A stretch of 64,000 nucleotides of DNA, from contig NW_025931803.1 in assembly GCF_000764305.2 (NCBI RefSeq), forward strand, positions 28,352 through 92,351, in the 5' to 3' direction. This DNA comes from Hyalella azteca. Its lineage: Eukaryota > Arthropoda > Malacostraca > Amphipoda > Hyalellidae. The notes beneath the pieces were generated by a model that worked only from the letters and a program-made list of their open reading frames with translations, was not told the origin of the DNA and searched no databases. Both the position numbers and the translations under genes were made by a program. Below are positions 1 to 32,810 of this stretch, piece after piece. Position 1 is the stretch's first letter; the number at the start of each line of letters is the position of its first letter.

Positions 1-3000
1 GGTGTTGTGAACACAACAGCGCTCGCTGTTGCACACTCGCCGAATTAGTAAGGTGCAAGTGTTTGCCTTCATATTTGCCTGGCATGCCATCAATCGCAAG
101 CACGACGTTGGCCGATAAATTTTCGTGGATTTATTTTCTTGAAACGATCAAGATTCAACTTAAAACTTTGTTTATCGGTCAAGATTTTTAATATGTAATC
201 CTAGATAGTGGTCGTACTTAAATATAAACATTATTGGATAATTTAGTTATTTTAGTAGTAGGAGATACCGCGCTGTCTTGTTGATCATTGTCATGATTAT
301 GAATGCACTTCACAAACAGCAAACTGCGGTATAAAAAACTTGTTAACATTATCAATTTCTCACGAGCCCATCACACTTCCGTTTAGTTCCGTATTCGGTA
401 GCCATGAAATATTCTAATTTTGATTTACCTTAAATATGTCCAACAATTAATAACAATTATTTCTTCTTCTTGCATGCAATTGAACCCTTAGCGATAATGG
501 CTGAATTTATGTTTAAATGTTTAAACGCATAGCCTATGCGGCATAGGTATTAAAATTTTTCTATTTGGATAGCGGTACACAAAGTTCTATTGTTAGCTGA
601 TAAGCCTGATATAGACGTGAGTCGAATCATTCCAACTGGACGGGCAGATCAGGCCACACTACTAAAACTTCCTTGAGTACACGTAGCGGCCGATTTCTCG
701 TCTGTGATTGGTGGGTTTACTTGAAAAGCCGTAAGTGATTGGCTGACGGAGTTACAAACTCTCAACTATTTTTGATAGTTCGGCCCCCTGGGCGACAGAG
801 AAAGCTCAAGCAGAGAACACGGTTTCTCTGGCACGTTCTAATTGATGCTACTGACTGGAGTGCTCTTCTAGTGCTCTGCATCAGTTAGCATGCGCAGCTA
901 AACTGACTTATCCTGGACAAACGCGACGAATAATGCATCGCAAAGTATAAATATAGATGAAATAGCGTCGTTGCTATTTTTCGAACGAAACGTATTCATA
1001 ACATTTCAGACGTTGGTGCTGGTCTCTCTTGATCTGTTTCAGCTTCGTCCTACCTTAGAGAGATTTGTAATAACAATCAGAGCTTTGTCAAAGAGATGTT
1101 TGACTTTTGCCAATACTTCCCTCGTTAAGTTAAACGTGCAGTTTAATTTTATCCTACATATAATCGTTTTTAATAAGTATCCTGTTCTTTGCCTGTCTAT
1201 GCACCTGGCGCTACGTCTCGTCACCACGAAATCTACCTAAGCTAGTAAATTAAATCTTCACATGAATCTGATTCAGTATTTTCGAAGGCTTATCAACAAA
1301 ATGCAGCAATTATTTTATTTTCCTCTTTAACAACACGTAAGAGTTCTACTCCGCAGTCTCTTAACGCCATGTAGGATTTATCTATATAATCACAATGCTT
1401 CTGTTAACCTTCTATTGTTTGAATTGTTTTGCTTTGGAGTAATAACTATTCTTGAAAGCAGGCTATTTCTTGGCAACAGTAACCGGAAATTCTCTAGAAG
1501 TTCCTTTTGTGCAATTTAAAGCATTAAGTGCTATTCTCGGAAGATATTTTGTTCCCAAAGACTGCATTAAATAACTTTAGATTGGGGTAAATAAATAATT
1601 ACAAATAAAATATTTTTTATCACTTAGCTCATAAATAACTGCGGGTCCTGTATGCGAGTTAGGGTTCATTGAATGTAATTATATACGTTATATACATCAT
1701 TAAAGTAACAATATGAATTATTAGAACATAATTTCTCGCTTATTTCTTTACATTATCTATCTGTCTACATGACCATATAGTAGCATATGCATAGTTCATA
1801 CATGTGCAGAGTTTGGCTTGTAATGCTGACTGCCTTGTTTATCTCGTATATCGCCGAGATTCCTGGTAATGAAGTATGTAGCAGCGTTACTTTTCTCATA
1901 TCATGTTATGTTCGCAGAAAGATTCTGCTTGATAAAACTAAATAATATTATGACACCCTGGGTTCGTCTCTGATTAATGATTAACCACTCGTGACTGAAG
2001 ATTATTTCATTTCTTGTTAAATACTTGAATAAAAGTTTACTATAGTGTGTATTGTACTACAACAACAAACCAAAGTCGTGCATTGGTTTTTTGCCAAGAT
2101 TACATTAATTAGTTTGCAACAATTTAATGAAAGTCCATAACAATAATCTGGAATTAGTTTGCAAATAGTAGGGAAAATTGATCGATTGTTAAGGTGTTGT
2201 GTTGGAAAAGAATTAAACAGTTCTTCCGTTTTGCTGCTTAGGTACACGACTGTCAAGTGTTCGCGTTGATGTCACGAATGTTACTTGCCTATCCGCTTTC
2301 TGTTCACGCGTACTCTTTGATGAATTAAACTCTATATACCGCCTGACCTGAGTAACCGGAGCAATATTGTCACAAGCCTACTTCCCAAAAAGGATACGTT
2401 CTAGTGAGCGCAAAATGACTTGCACTGATGGTTGCCGCCACGTACGACAACTTTAAAATGTTCTCTGTTGCGCACAAACATTCTCAAGTTGCAACAAACA
2501 ATAATTTATGTATAATTGTATGTTCCCGGAGAGTGACATTCGGCGGTAGAGGGTTAAGGGTTAAGATGTCGTCTAATGACATCGTGTATAGATTGATGTA
2601 ATATATGAACAGAGCAAAACTGGCTCCTGAAAGTTTTTTTTTGTTCGCTTAGTAAATGGTAAGGTTAAAGTTGCGGCTAAAGAAGAATAACAAAATATTT
2701 TATCAGTTTTTCGCCTCTTTTTCTCCACGTACTGTCTAGCGCTCATGCAATGGGGCGTAGCAAAAAGAGAAACGAAAGTTTTTGACGCTGTGTATGTTGC
2801 CTAAAAATGTACATGTCGAAAGTATGCAGTTCTTATCTTCCGGTGAGCATGTGTCTGGTATTCATATCAAAGAAGGAGCGATAAGTTATGATCTTTAATT
2901 GTTATCTCAGCACTGACAGCTAAGGGATCATCTTGCTTGCGTCAGGACTGACCTTACATGTCAAACATTTCGTTCAACGACATGACAAATGCCACGAAAT

Positions 3001-3249
3001 CTTACTAATTAGTCGTACCTCTAAAATACTACTTTCGTCTGAAGATTACGTCATTTTCTTGTCAATTTTGTAATGTCACCATTTAGATAATGAGTCGAAG
3101 CCATGTATATTCGTTATATACCCGTATATTTATCTAGATTATTGCGTTTATGAGAGAACTTTTCGACGTTCGGTATGGTTTGAAAATATTTCTAAAGCTA
3201 AAAATTATTTCTAAATTATTTCTATTTTTATCAAGTGTGGAGTGCTTAC
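1..3249. other. No gene seen
   Basis: AT-rich sequence upstream of GFPT with only repeat B at 675-790. The frames of 62-89 codons have no protein-like composition. The GFPT promoter and first exon could be here but no ATGTGCG donor-bearing exon is visible. Confidence 0.6.
675..790 (+). repeat. Dispersed repeat B, copy 1
   Basis: GAGTACACGTAGCGGCCGAT ... CGTCTGTGATTGGTGGG ... GATTGGCTGACGGAGTTAC ... TTTTTGATAGTTCGGCC. Reappears at about 5028-5105 (minus), 13915-14035 and 52325-52410. Confidence 0.7.
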
Positions 3250-3345
3250 CTGAAAATTCTGCGAGCGTGCTGGCGGTTTGGTGAACGCAACACTTGCTCT
3301 TGCTCGGGACAGCGGCACACAGATGTCACCAGAGCCTTTCATGCT
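3250..3345 (-). CDS. Possible exon fragment ending in a strong donor
   Basis: On the minus strand a GC-rich stretch ends TTTTCAG|GTAAGC. It is open in two frames (for example SGDICVPLSRARASVAFTK). No homology is recognised; the strong donor and base composition are the only support. Confidence 0.2.
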
Positions 3346-3409
3346 TGGAGTCATTAACACGTTGATTACGATTGCTTCATCTTGTAATATTATTTCATTT
3401 TTTGTACTG

Positions 3410-3655
3410 TTTTTAAGCAGGGTTGCCAGACGGTCATTTTTTCCGGACAAATTCCGTGATTTAGTTTTTCTCAATTGCATTGGCCGGCTAAAATTTATGA
3501 TAGGGGTACTTCCTAATTAAATTTTAAATACTGCAAAAAAAGAAAATAAATGGAATTTTTATGGCGGAACCTACAAATAAACTAGTATATATTGAGTTAT
3601 CGGCCTTTTTTGGCCTTTATTGTTCTCAGGTTTGGCCGATTTTAGGTAATCTGAA
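3410..3655 (+). repeat. Dispersed repeat C, copy 1
   Basis: Shares, in the same order, CCGGACAAATTCCGTGATTT, a CTAATTAAATT block, an ACTAGTATATATTGAG block and a GGCCTTT...TTGGCCGATTTTAGG block with the reverse complement of 46130-46375. Confidence 0.5.
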
Positions 3656-3727
3656 TTATGTACCACTACGTCCTTGAGAAATACATTTCGTGGTACGCAT
3701 ATGTACCAATTCGGAGTCAACGTGTTA

Positions 3728-3953
3728 ATGCTTGTATTTTCGTGTATTGCTTGTGTTTTCGTGTAATGCTTGTGTTTTCGTGTATTGCTTGTATTTTCGT
3801 GTATTGCTTGTATTTTCGTGTATTGCTTGTATTTTCGTGTAATGCTTGTGTTTTCGTGTAATGCTTGTATTTTCGTGTATTGCTTGTATTTTCGTGTATT
3901 GCTTGTATTTTCGTGTATTGCTTGTATTATCGTGTATTGCTTGTATTTTCGTG
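3728..3953 (+). repeat. 19-bp minisatellite
   Basis: About 12 units of TGCTTGTATTTTCGTGTAT. The long open frames across it are produced by the repeat. Confidence 0.9.
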
Positions 3954-4400
3954 ATGATTTGTTTTGGCTGTCAGGCGTAATTGGGATTTTCTATGGATAT
4001 TTGCACCTCGAACACGACCTTGCATTGAAGTTTGTCTTTTTTTTAGCTCGGGTCAAGTTGGAATTTCCGCCTCCGTATAAAGAATTATGTACAGTAAAAA
4101 TAGAAGTTCGGGAAAGGTGGCTCGCACTTTAAATCGCCTTTGCTGCGGGGGTTTGTTTAATAAACCTACTAGAGGGCGAATCATCCAAAATATTGAAATA
4201 TTCTATGAAATCAATTCCACTATTATTAATATTTTGTGTATGAAGGCTTTGATGACTAACATTTTTGAGACTTTAAAACCGATATGAAAAATAAGCTGGA
4301 CCTAAAAAACATCCACCACTCGACTGCTTGCCCTTAATTTTACGGCTGATAAACCAATTCGTTTCCACTAAATCGTTTGTTCCGCTCTTCATTGCGTGTG

Positions 4401-4492
4401 TCGTCTGCCATATAGAAACGTCGTCTGCCATATAGAAACGTCGTCTGCCATATATATTCATATAGCTCTTGTCGTCTGCCATATAGAAACGT
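4401..4492 (+). repeat. 20-bp minisatellite
   Basis: Units of TCGTCTGCCATATAGAAACG, three good copies and one interrupted. Confidence 0.85.
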
Positions 4493-6818
4493 GCACAGAA
4501 TAAACAATGGAAGCACAAGGCACGGAAGCCACCAGAATAAACGCGTTCGTTACTGCATGATCGTCGCCCTTCGATCAAGTCTTGCCAAATGCCAAGGGTT
4601 ACAAGTTCTTCATAGGGACGCTTGACCAGACCGACTGAACTTGACTTCTGCTGCCCCTGCAAGCAGGAAGAGCAGAGCCTAGTGTGAATGTCATGCCTGC
4701 TGCTGCTGGAGGGTCTGAAGTCGAGGATATTTCCAAATTTTTATATAAAGAAAACATCGCACGATTGTTATGCAGTTATGTTTCAATTTCTTTCCGGTGT
4801 TGATTATATATATATTAGGTTTAAAAAAGCTGCTAGAGTACTTGAGTATTTACGAATTTTCTTCGTGGATCATTTTAAATAGCTTTACATAATCGATAAC
4901 TCAGTTGAAGTTTGCAACTGCCTGAAGTTACGTAAATTTCTTCCTGCGTACATAACTAGATTACTAGAGGCTATTCAACGTTCGATTGACCTTTCCTAAT
5001 GGTTGTCAGGAGGTTCAGTGGCCGCACAATCAAAAATAGCTTCGAGTTCGTAACTCCGCCAGTCAATCGCTGGTGGCTTTTCAAACTAAACCAACAAACA
5101 AAAAACAAAAATCCGCCCCCAACGGCAACTGAACAAGTTTTGATAGTACGGCTCCTGCTCCTGCAGTGGGCGCCGAGACGTCCGCTTATCTGCCTCCCGT
5201 CGGATGCCTTCGCGGTCGTCGACTTCCATTTTATAATTAATGCCAAGTTTTTAGCATCGTGCTTCTTTTATTTAGCTTTGTGCTTTCATTATTCAGTCTT
5301 CTTACCTATGTTCTGAGGTTTGTTTACGAACAAAATACTTATTTATTACCGTTTATCATAACTTGACATGTTTCTTCATGCGAGCTTTTGTAATTTTAGC
5401 GCCTTGCTTCAGCCCCTTCCCTAGTTGACATCGGAACAATACCTGCTATTTGCATCGAGCTGGAGTCAATGGTGCCATATCGTGTTTTTATACGAGCTTT
5501 CGCTAGTAGGCGGGTGATGAATTTGTATAATTAGTTTGTATGAATATGATTTGATTTATTTAGGAAATGTTTTTCCCTAAGCAGGTACTCTATGCACGTG
5601 TCATGAAGAGGCAACTACGGCTGCAATATTTGTGCCACAGTTATACGTATGAACAGCGTTGGTAAAGCGTATAGCAGGGTTGCTGTATCCGGTCCAGAAA
5701 TGCCTTTTTTTCATGCATTTAGTGCAGCGTCAAGCTCTTCAGGCGAGAAATATACTGGCGAGCCTACGAGTTCGCATTGAGTACCGTTCAAGGTTTCTTG
5801 GTGGTTTAAATTTAAGAATATTTTGATTCGAAAAAGTTGTCTACTGTAATTATAATTTATCATTTAACTATAAATTGTGTTGGTGTTCAGATTATGCGGC
5901 TTAATTGTAGCATATGTCGACCGCTACGTGTAGCTTATTTGAACCGAAAGCAAACTCGTGAATAGTAATAGTAGGATCTTCATTCCTGCAAAAAATGTTA
6001 AAAATTATTTATTTAACACCGTGATTCTTTGTCTCATTCTTGAAATTTAAGTTCCACGCTTAGAAGTGTGAATTATGGAATTTCTGTTGTTTATACTCTT
6101 TTTTTTTTTAAGTTTGTAACCGATGAGGCATGGAGCTGGCCTTCGAAACGTTTTAAATGAATCTATGATAAATGTACTGCACATTCTTTGCTTATTAAAT
6201 CCTAGCATAATTCGAAATTTGATCAAACAAATGATATGAATTTGCATCATGCTCTACGGCGAGTAGCTTGTTACATCAGTCCCGTCGTCGCAACGGACAG
6301 TTTTTCTTTCGTCTGGCTTCTTCCTATACTTACAATACTTGTATGAATTTCACAACACTAGTTCAACTGCCGTAGTTAGCCTTGACTCTCTCTATATTAG
6401 ACGGATCGGTAATTTGCTCATTGATTGAGGCTGCAAAAAAAATACTGTGGGTGCCTCGATCAGTCGACGCGTCGCGGAAATGGAGACAGAATGCGACTTC
6501 GCTGGCAACGCTAGCAGACTTCCGCGCTTCCCATTATACACAGTAATGCTGGGAACAGTACTGCACGGGACATTTAAATCGAATTTTCGGATCCTTAATT
6601 ACTTAAATGCTAAATTAAAAAAAAAAACTCTACGCATTTTCGCATATATTAGTTTTTATTTCACAATGTAGGGCGATGCATGACACGTACATATAGCAAG
6701 TTTTCGCCTTTTCCGCCCTAACTTTCCAGGCTTCCATATTTGTCCACAATCATAATCACCATACTATCTCCTATAATAGTCATAGCCGCTTTATTGTATT
6801 GAACACTAGAGGCAGTGT
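4493..6818. other. No gene seen
   Basis: Contains repeat B copy 2 and a GC-richer patch at 5150-5230; nothing else recognised. Confidence 0.6.
5028..5105 (-). repeat. Dispersed repeat B, copy 2
   Basis: ATCAAAAATAGCTTCGAGTT ... GTAACTCCGCCAGTCAATCG ... GGCTTTTCAAACTAAACCA is the reverse complement of the core of copy 1. Confidence 0.65.
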
Positions 6819-6906
6819 GTTACAGTCTTTAGGTTTCATTTTACAGTCTTTGTGTATGTTACAGTCTTTAGGTTTCATTTTAATGTTACAGTCTAAGATT
6901 TCATTC
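6819..6906 (+). repeat. Short tandem repeat
   Basis: Units of GTTACAGTCTTTAGGTTTCA, partly degraded. Confidence 0.75.
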
Positions 6907-7174
6907 CATGATCGCTTTACCAACTGAGCGAGTTGAACACTGGTTGTTCATTAAGAGTTCTGTTGCTGCCAGTGCTCGGGCACGTTATATTGAATTTGTT
7001 TGGCTTTGGCGGTGGCTAACTACGCAGAAAACTATCGTCGTCACTTGCCCTTTCATCGAATTTATTCCAGCAAACTGCGCAGGTAAAGCCAAGTAGGGAA
7101 ATTATTTTTAGTACCACTAGAATCTTGCGTGGCGAGCTGGGTGGGAAATTGATACCTTGCAGTCGTGCATGGAA

Positions 7175-7438
7175 GCTGTCACATTATGACATCGGTATTT
7201 TGTGAAAAGTTTATAATGTGACACCTCTTCACATTGTGTGAAGGTGTCGCATGTGACACAGGTATTTGGTGAAGGTGTCACATTTTGACATCGGTATTTT
7301 GAGAAAAGTTTTAAATGTGACACCTCTTCACATTGTATGAATGTGTCGCATGTGACACAGGTATTTTTTGAAGGTGTCACATTGTGCCACCTCTGAAGAC
7401 ATATCAAGGTATGTAAATGTGAAGTCATATCAAGGTAT
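7175..7438 (+). repeat. Minisatellite before GFPT exon 2
   Basis: Two long units (about 125 bp) built from GTGACACCTCTTCACATTGT and GAAGGTGTCACATTTTGACA, with internal inverted symmetry (GTGTCACA/TGTGACAC). Confidence 0.85.
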
Positions 7439-7467
7439 GTAAAGTTATGAAGTTTTTTCGTTTTCAG

Positions 7468-28990
<21,523 letters not shown>

Positions 28991-29009
28991 TAGCATGCGA
29001 GACCTCATG

Positions 29010-29226
29010 TGTGATCTCGGCCTTTATCACGCGAGACCTCGGCCTTTATCACGCGAGACCTCAGCCTTTATCACGCGAGACCTCGGCCTTTATCACGCGA
29101 GACCTCAGCCTTTATCACGCGAGACCTCAGCCTTTATCACGCGAGACCTCGGCCTTTATCACGCGAGACCTCAGCCTTTATCACGCGAGACCTCAGCCTT
29201 TATCACGCGAGACCTCGGCCTTTATC
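29010..29226 (+). repeat. 22-bp minisatellite
   Basis: About ten units of CGCGAGACCTCGGCCTTTAT CA, stopping at the N at 29227. Confidence 0.95.
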
Positions 29227-29229
29227 NTT

Positions 29230-29640
29230 CGGCTATGAATGAAACATTGAATGTGAGACTTGGCAATGAATGAAACGTATGTGAGAATTGGCAATGAATG
29301 AAACGTTGAATGTGTGACTTGCCAGTGAATGAAGCGTTGAATGTGAGACTTGGCAATGAATGAAACGTTCAATGTGTGACTTGGCAATGAATGAAACGTT
29401 GAATGTGAGACTTGGCGATGGATGAAACGTTGAATGTGAGACTTGCCTGTGAATGGAAAGATTGAATGTGAGACTTAGCAGTGAATGAAACGTTGAACGC
29501 GAGATTTGGCAATGAATTTCATGTTGAATATAAGACTTGACAATGAATGAAACGTGGAATATGAGACTTGATAATGAATGAGAAGTTGAATGAGAGACTT
29601 GGCAACGGAAGAAACATTGAATGATGAACGCCTTGTGCGC
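29230..29640 (+). repeat. ~30-bp minisatellite
   Basis: Units TGAGACTTGGCAATGAATGA AACGTTGAA, becoming degenerate to the right. Confidence 0.9.
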
Positions 29641-32600
29641 TTTTGTAAAGTCGCGTTGGTTTGAATATTGGAAATTCGATGCAAATTTTAGCCGTTTTAT
29701 TTCATAGAAATTATTGGCGTTGAGATATACAAGAAAGATTTGTTGATGGCGTCTAGAAATTATATTTAGTTCATAGTTATCTGTTTAAAAATATACATTC
29801 TGATCAATCACTTTGTGTAAATGAATTTTAATTAGGTTTAAAAATCTTATTAAGACATTATAACACAATTTAATTATTAACTGACGCTCTGCAAATGCAA
29901 CATTTTGCACATAATTGTAATAACTGTTTAGATGAATTCGGAAAGTATGAACTCGTCAAGTCAAGTGATACTCGTAAATTATTGCTTTCTTCAAAGTATT
30001 ACTTTTGTATTGGTGATATCAAATGAAAGGAGTTGACTTCTCTATGCCACAGCAGTATTTTTATCTTGCCACATTCCAGTTGATAAGAAGTTCTTAGCCA
30101 TCGTGTAGCATTTTGATGTCAGGGAATATTTCTTTTTTTACTGGTAGCTTTTGAAGAGGAATCGCTTGATGCCGTGCGTCTTCTAATAGCAGATCAACTT
30201 GTTTACCGCTATGCCTTACAGTTATTTAGAAATTTCTATCCGTTCACACTTGTTTCATCGATTTCAAGTGCTGTTATTTAACTGATGGAGTGTTTTGTTC
30301 ATCTTCGTGCTCTTGACAACTCTTTTTCGAGGTATCTTAATTAATTTTTTTTGGTCCGTGTAAGTTGATTAATTGATTAGCTCTTAGACTTTTCGGAAAT
30401 ATGTGCAATATTGTCAATAATTTTCTCCGTGTCGAATTATGGCAGCTGGTACCATGTAGGATAAAAATTATTTGCAAATGCTTCTTTAATTAATGATTGT
30501 TCTGTATTGACACGATTTCTCACGCAAATCAAACACTTTTCCTGTGATCAATTCTTCAATTTCAATTTAGGAATTTTTAAGCACTCGTATCATTGGACTG
30601 ACGTGATGATGACCGGAACACTGAGTTCTAGATCGTCTCTATTGACGTGCCTGATACTTAAAAACAAGTTGTATTATTGACGATTAGTCTTTGGTGTTGC
30701 AGTTTATTTTCAGGTGATCGAGTTTGCTCATAACTATGGTTGTGAAGAAAACTTATGGAGTTATCCAGGTCATGTTTCCAAGAGCAGCTGCCGAGTGATG
30801 TACTAGTGCCTTACTTCACTGTAATGATGCTTCCCTACTTAGACCAGAGCTACATGCCGTAGTAGTGCAATAAAATAAAAAATTTTCTGTTCGACAATCC
30901 ATGCGTAGTTTTGCTTAACTAGCAAGAACAGAGACTTAAGTTTTAACTACCTTGATTTCTGCTGGAATTATTACCATGTTATGTACCTACTGAGAAATTG
31001 TTATTTTCTGAATTGTAAAATTTCACAAACAATGTTTAAATCATTCCTGGTAGCAAATATTTGAGTGGGCTTGTTTACCTACAGGCTAACATTTTTTCAA
31101 ATGATTATCTGTGCGTGTAAGAAATTGTTTTAATCGAATTGATCTATATATCTTGAGTAAATTTATTCATTTATGTGTACGTTGTATTCAATTTCCTTCT
31201 CAAGATAATTCTGCTTTGGTGATGTAGAAATTCTTGTGCGATAAATGTGAATTTATCGCACATAACCGTCCGAATACTGAAATTCACTGTTCCGAAAAAT
31301 TCGCTTATTGAAAGATCGATTATACTTAATGATTGGCATCATAATCCAGGTTCCAGGCTGCAAACTTTTCTCTAACAGCACGGCTTGACATGTAAATTGC
31401 CACAGCCTTCTTGTCAACACCGTGTAATTACGTGGGTTTCCTGTGTGTTGTGAAGAAGTGAGGCGAATATACTAACGGAAAATGATGTCAAATTCACCCT
31501 TGCACATCAACGATAAAAACTTTCTTAAATGCATTGAAAATCAAGTGGCAACGAAGATGCGAAAGAGTTACTTGATCCGCTACCTGTGGATATGAACATC
31601 GTGTGCCATTTGTTTTGATCAAGTTAACTTCTTCGTTACGAATGCATTGAAAATGTTTAAGGAGTTCGTTTTATATTATGGATTTTATCTCTTCGACGTA
31701 AAAATATTAAATCATTTAAAACGTTTCCAACATCAATAGTTCCTTGTACGAATAATATTATATGTTAATTTTTTTGCTTTATTCTTTTTCTTGAAAATCT
31801 CGCTGCAAACAGCGTGTGAGTGTGACCAGTTGCGACGATTCCAACGGCAAAACATTGCCGCGGTAGTGACAGTGACAACACAATCCTAACACGAATGAAC
31901 TGCATATATTTGCTACCATAGGCATAAGTTTTCTGTCTGTAATATCAGTCTTTTATCTGTATGCATGACATTATACATTGGTGGACAACTATTGTATAAT
32001 GTCATTGGTGAACATGACATTATACATTGGTGAACAACTCACATTGGTGAACAACCGTTCTTTCTCCAAGAACGGATCTAACGCCTGAAAGGTTTGCTCG
32101 TTGTTGAAATAATATAAATAAGTATTAGTTCAACCATGGTTTTGCTGGTCCGAGCTACAGGAAAACTTGTGTTAATTTGTTACGAGGATAAAACATTGTT
32201 TCTCAACCTTCATATTTTCCTCATCAGCGAGCATATAACTTTCTCCTAATATTCGGAACAATTCATGTTTCTTGAACTTACAGAGTGAATATAATCGAGT
32301 TTATTATTAAATCAATCTTATTCGAAACGTTATTTTCAGCGTACATGTTTCACATTTTGAAGCGATTTTTTTTATATGAGGAAAGCGAGACGCCACGATT
32401 CGCAACTCACTGCTACAATTTTTTTTCTTTGCTTAACCGCCCGGCCTCCTCGCCGATTCTTACCAGAAAGTGTCGCAGAGAGCTGGGATCGAACCCGCAT
32501 CTCACTGGTACTCTTGGTTTGGACTGTAAACTAATCTCGCGTCACCACCGCAATATTGAGATATATTGCGGTGGCTCCTAGCTTTTGATGTTTGAATCAA

Positions 32601-32701
32601 ACTATTAAATACATTCACATTTTGGTGGATAAGCGCAAAAAAGTGATTGTGCCGCGTTTGTGGATGCAGTTCAATAATCTAAGACAAATTTTAAACATAC
32701 A
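29641..32701. other. Interval that should hold the GFPT 3' exons; none seen
   Basis: AT-rich with no GC-richer exon-like patch apart from the SINE-like stretch. The terminal GFPT exons were looked for by motif and not found. Confidence 0.6.
32435..32585 (-). repeat. Possible tRNA-derived SINE remnant
   Basis: On the minus strand GATGCGGGTTCGATCCCAGC contains a B-box-like GGTTCGATCC; TTAACCGC is shared with a tRNA-like stretch at 59925-59985. No cloverleaf could be built with confidence. Confidence 0.35.
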
Positions 32702-32810
32702 ATGGATTACCTGGCGATAATATTTATGTTGGCTATAGTGTTGTGGCGTCTGCAGCGCACGGTTGGCAGCGTGGAGCAGTTTGATATGACCGTTTATGTA
32801 CGACAACGTG
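32702..32810 (+). CDS. POMGNT1-like exon 1: membrane anchor
   Basis: Starts ATG GAT TAC; encodes MDY followed by the hydrophobic run LAIIFMLAIVLW and then a polar stem, typical of a type II Golgi enzyme. Ends CGT G|GTGAGC in phase 1, which fits the G|AT start of the next exon (Asp). This join is inferred from phase and topology only. Confidence 0.6.

Noticed and set aside
3658..4132. Open frames of 67 and 120 codons rich in Cys, Phe and Tyr
   Set aside because: They are translations of a 19-bp tandem repeat; the same peptide appears in two frames.
32435..32585. Functional tRNA gene
   Set aside because: Only a B-box-like sequence is visible; no acceptor stem or cloverleaf.
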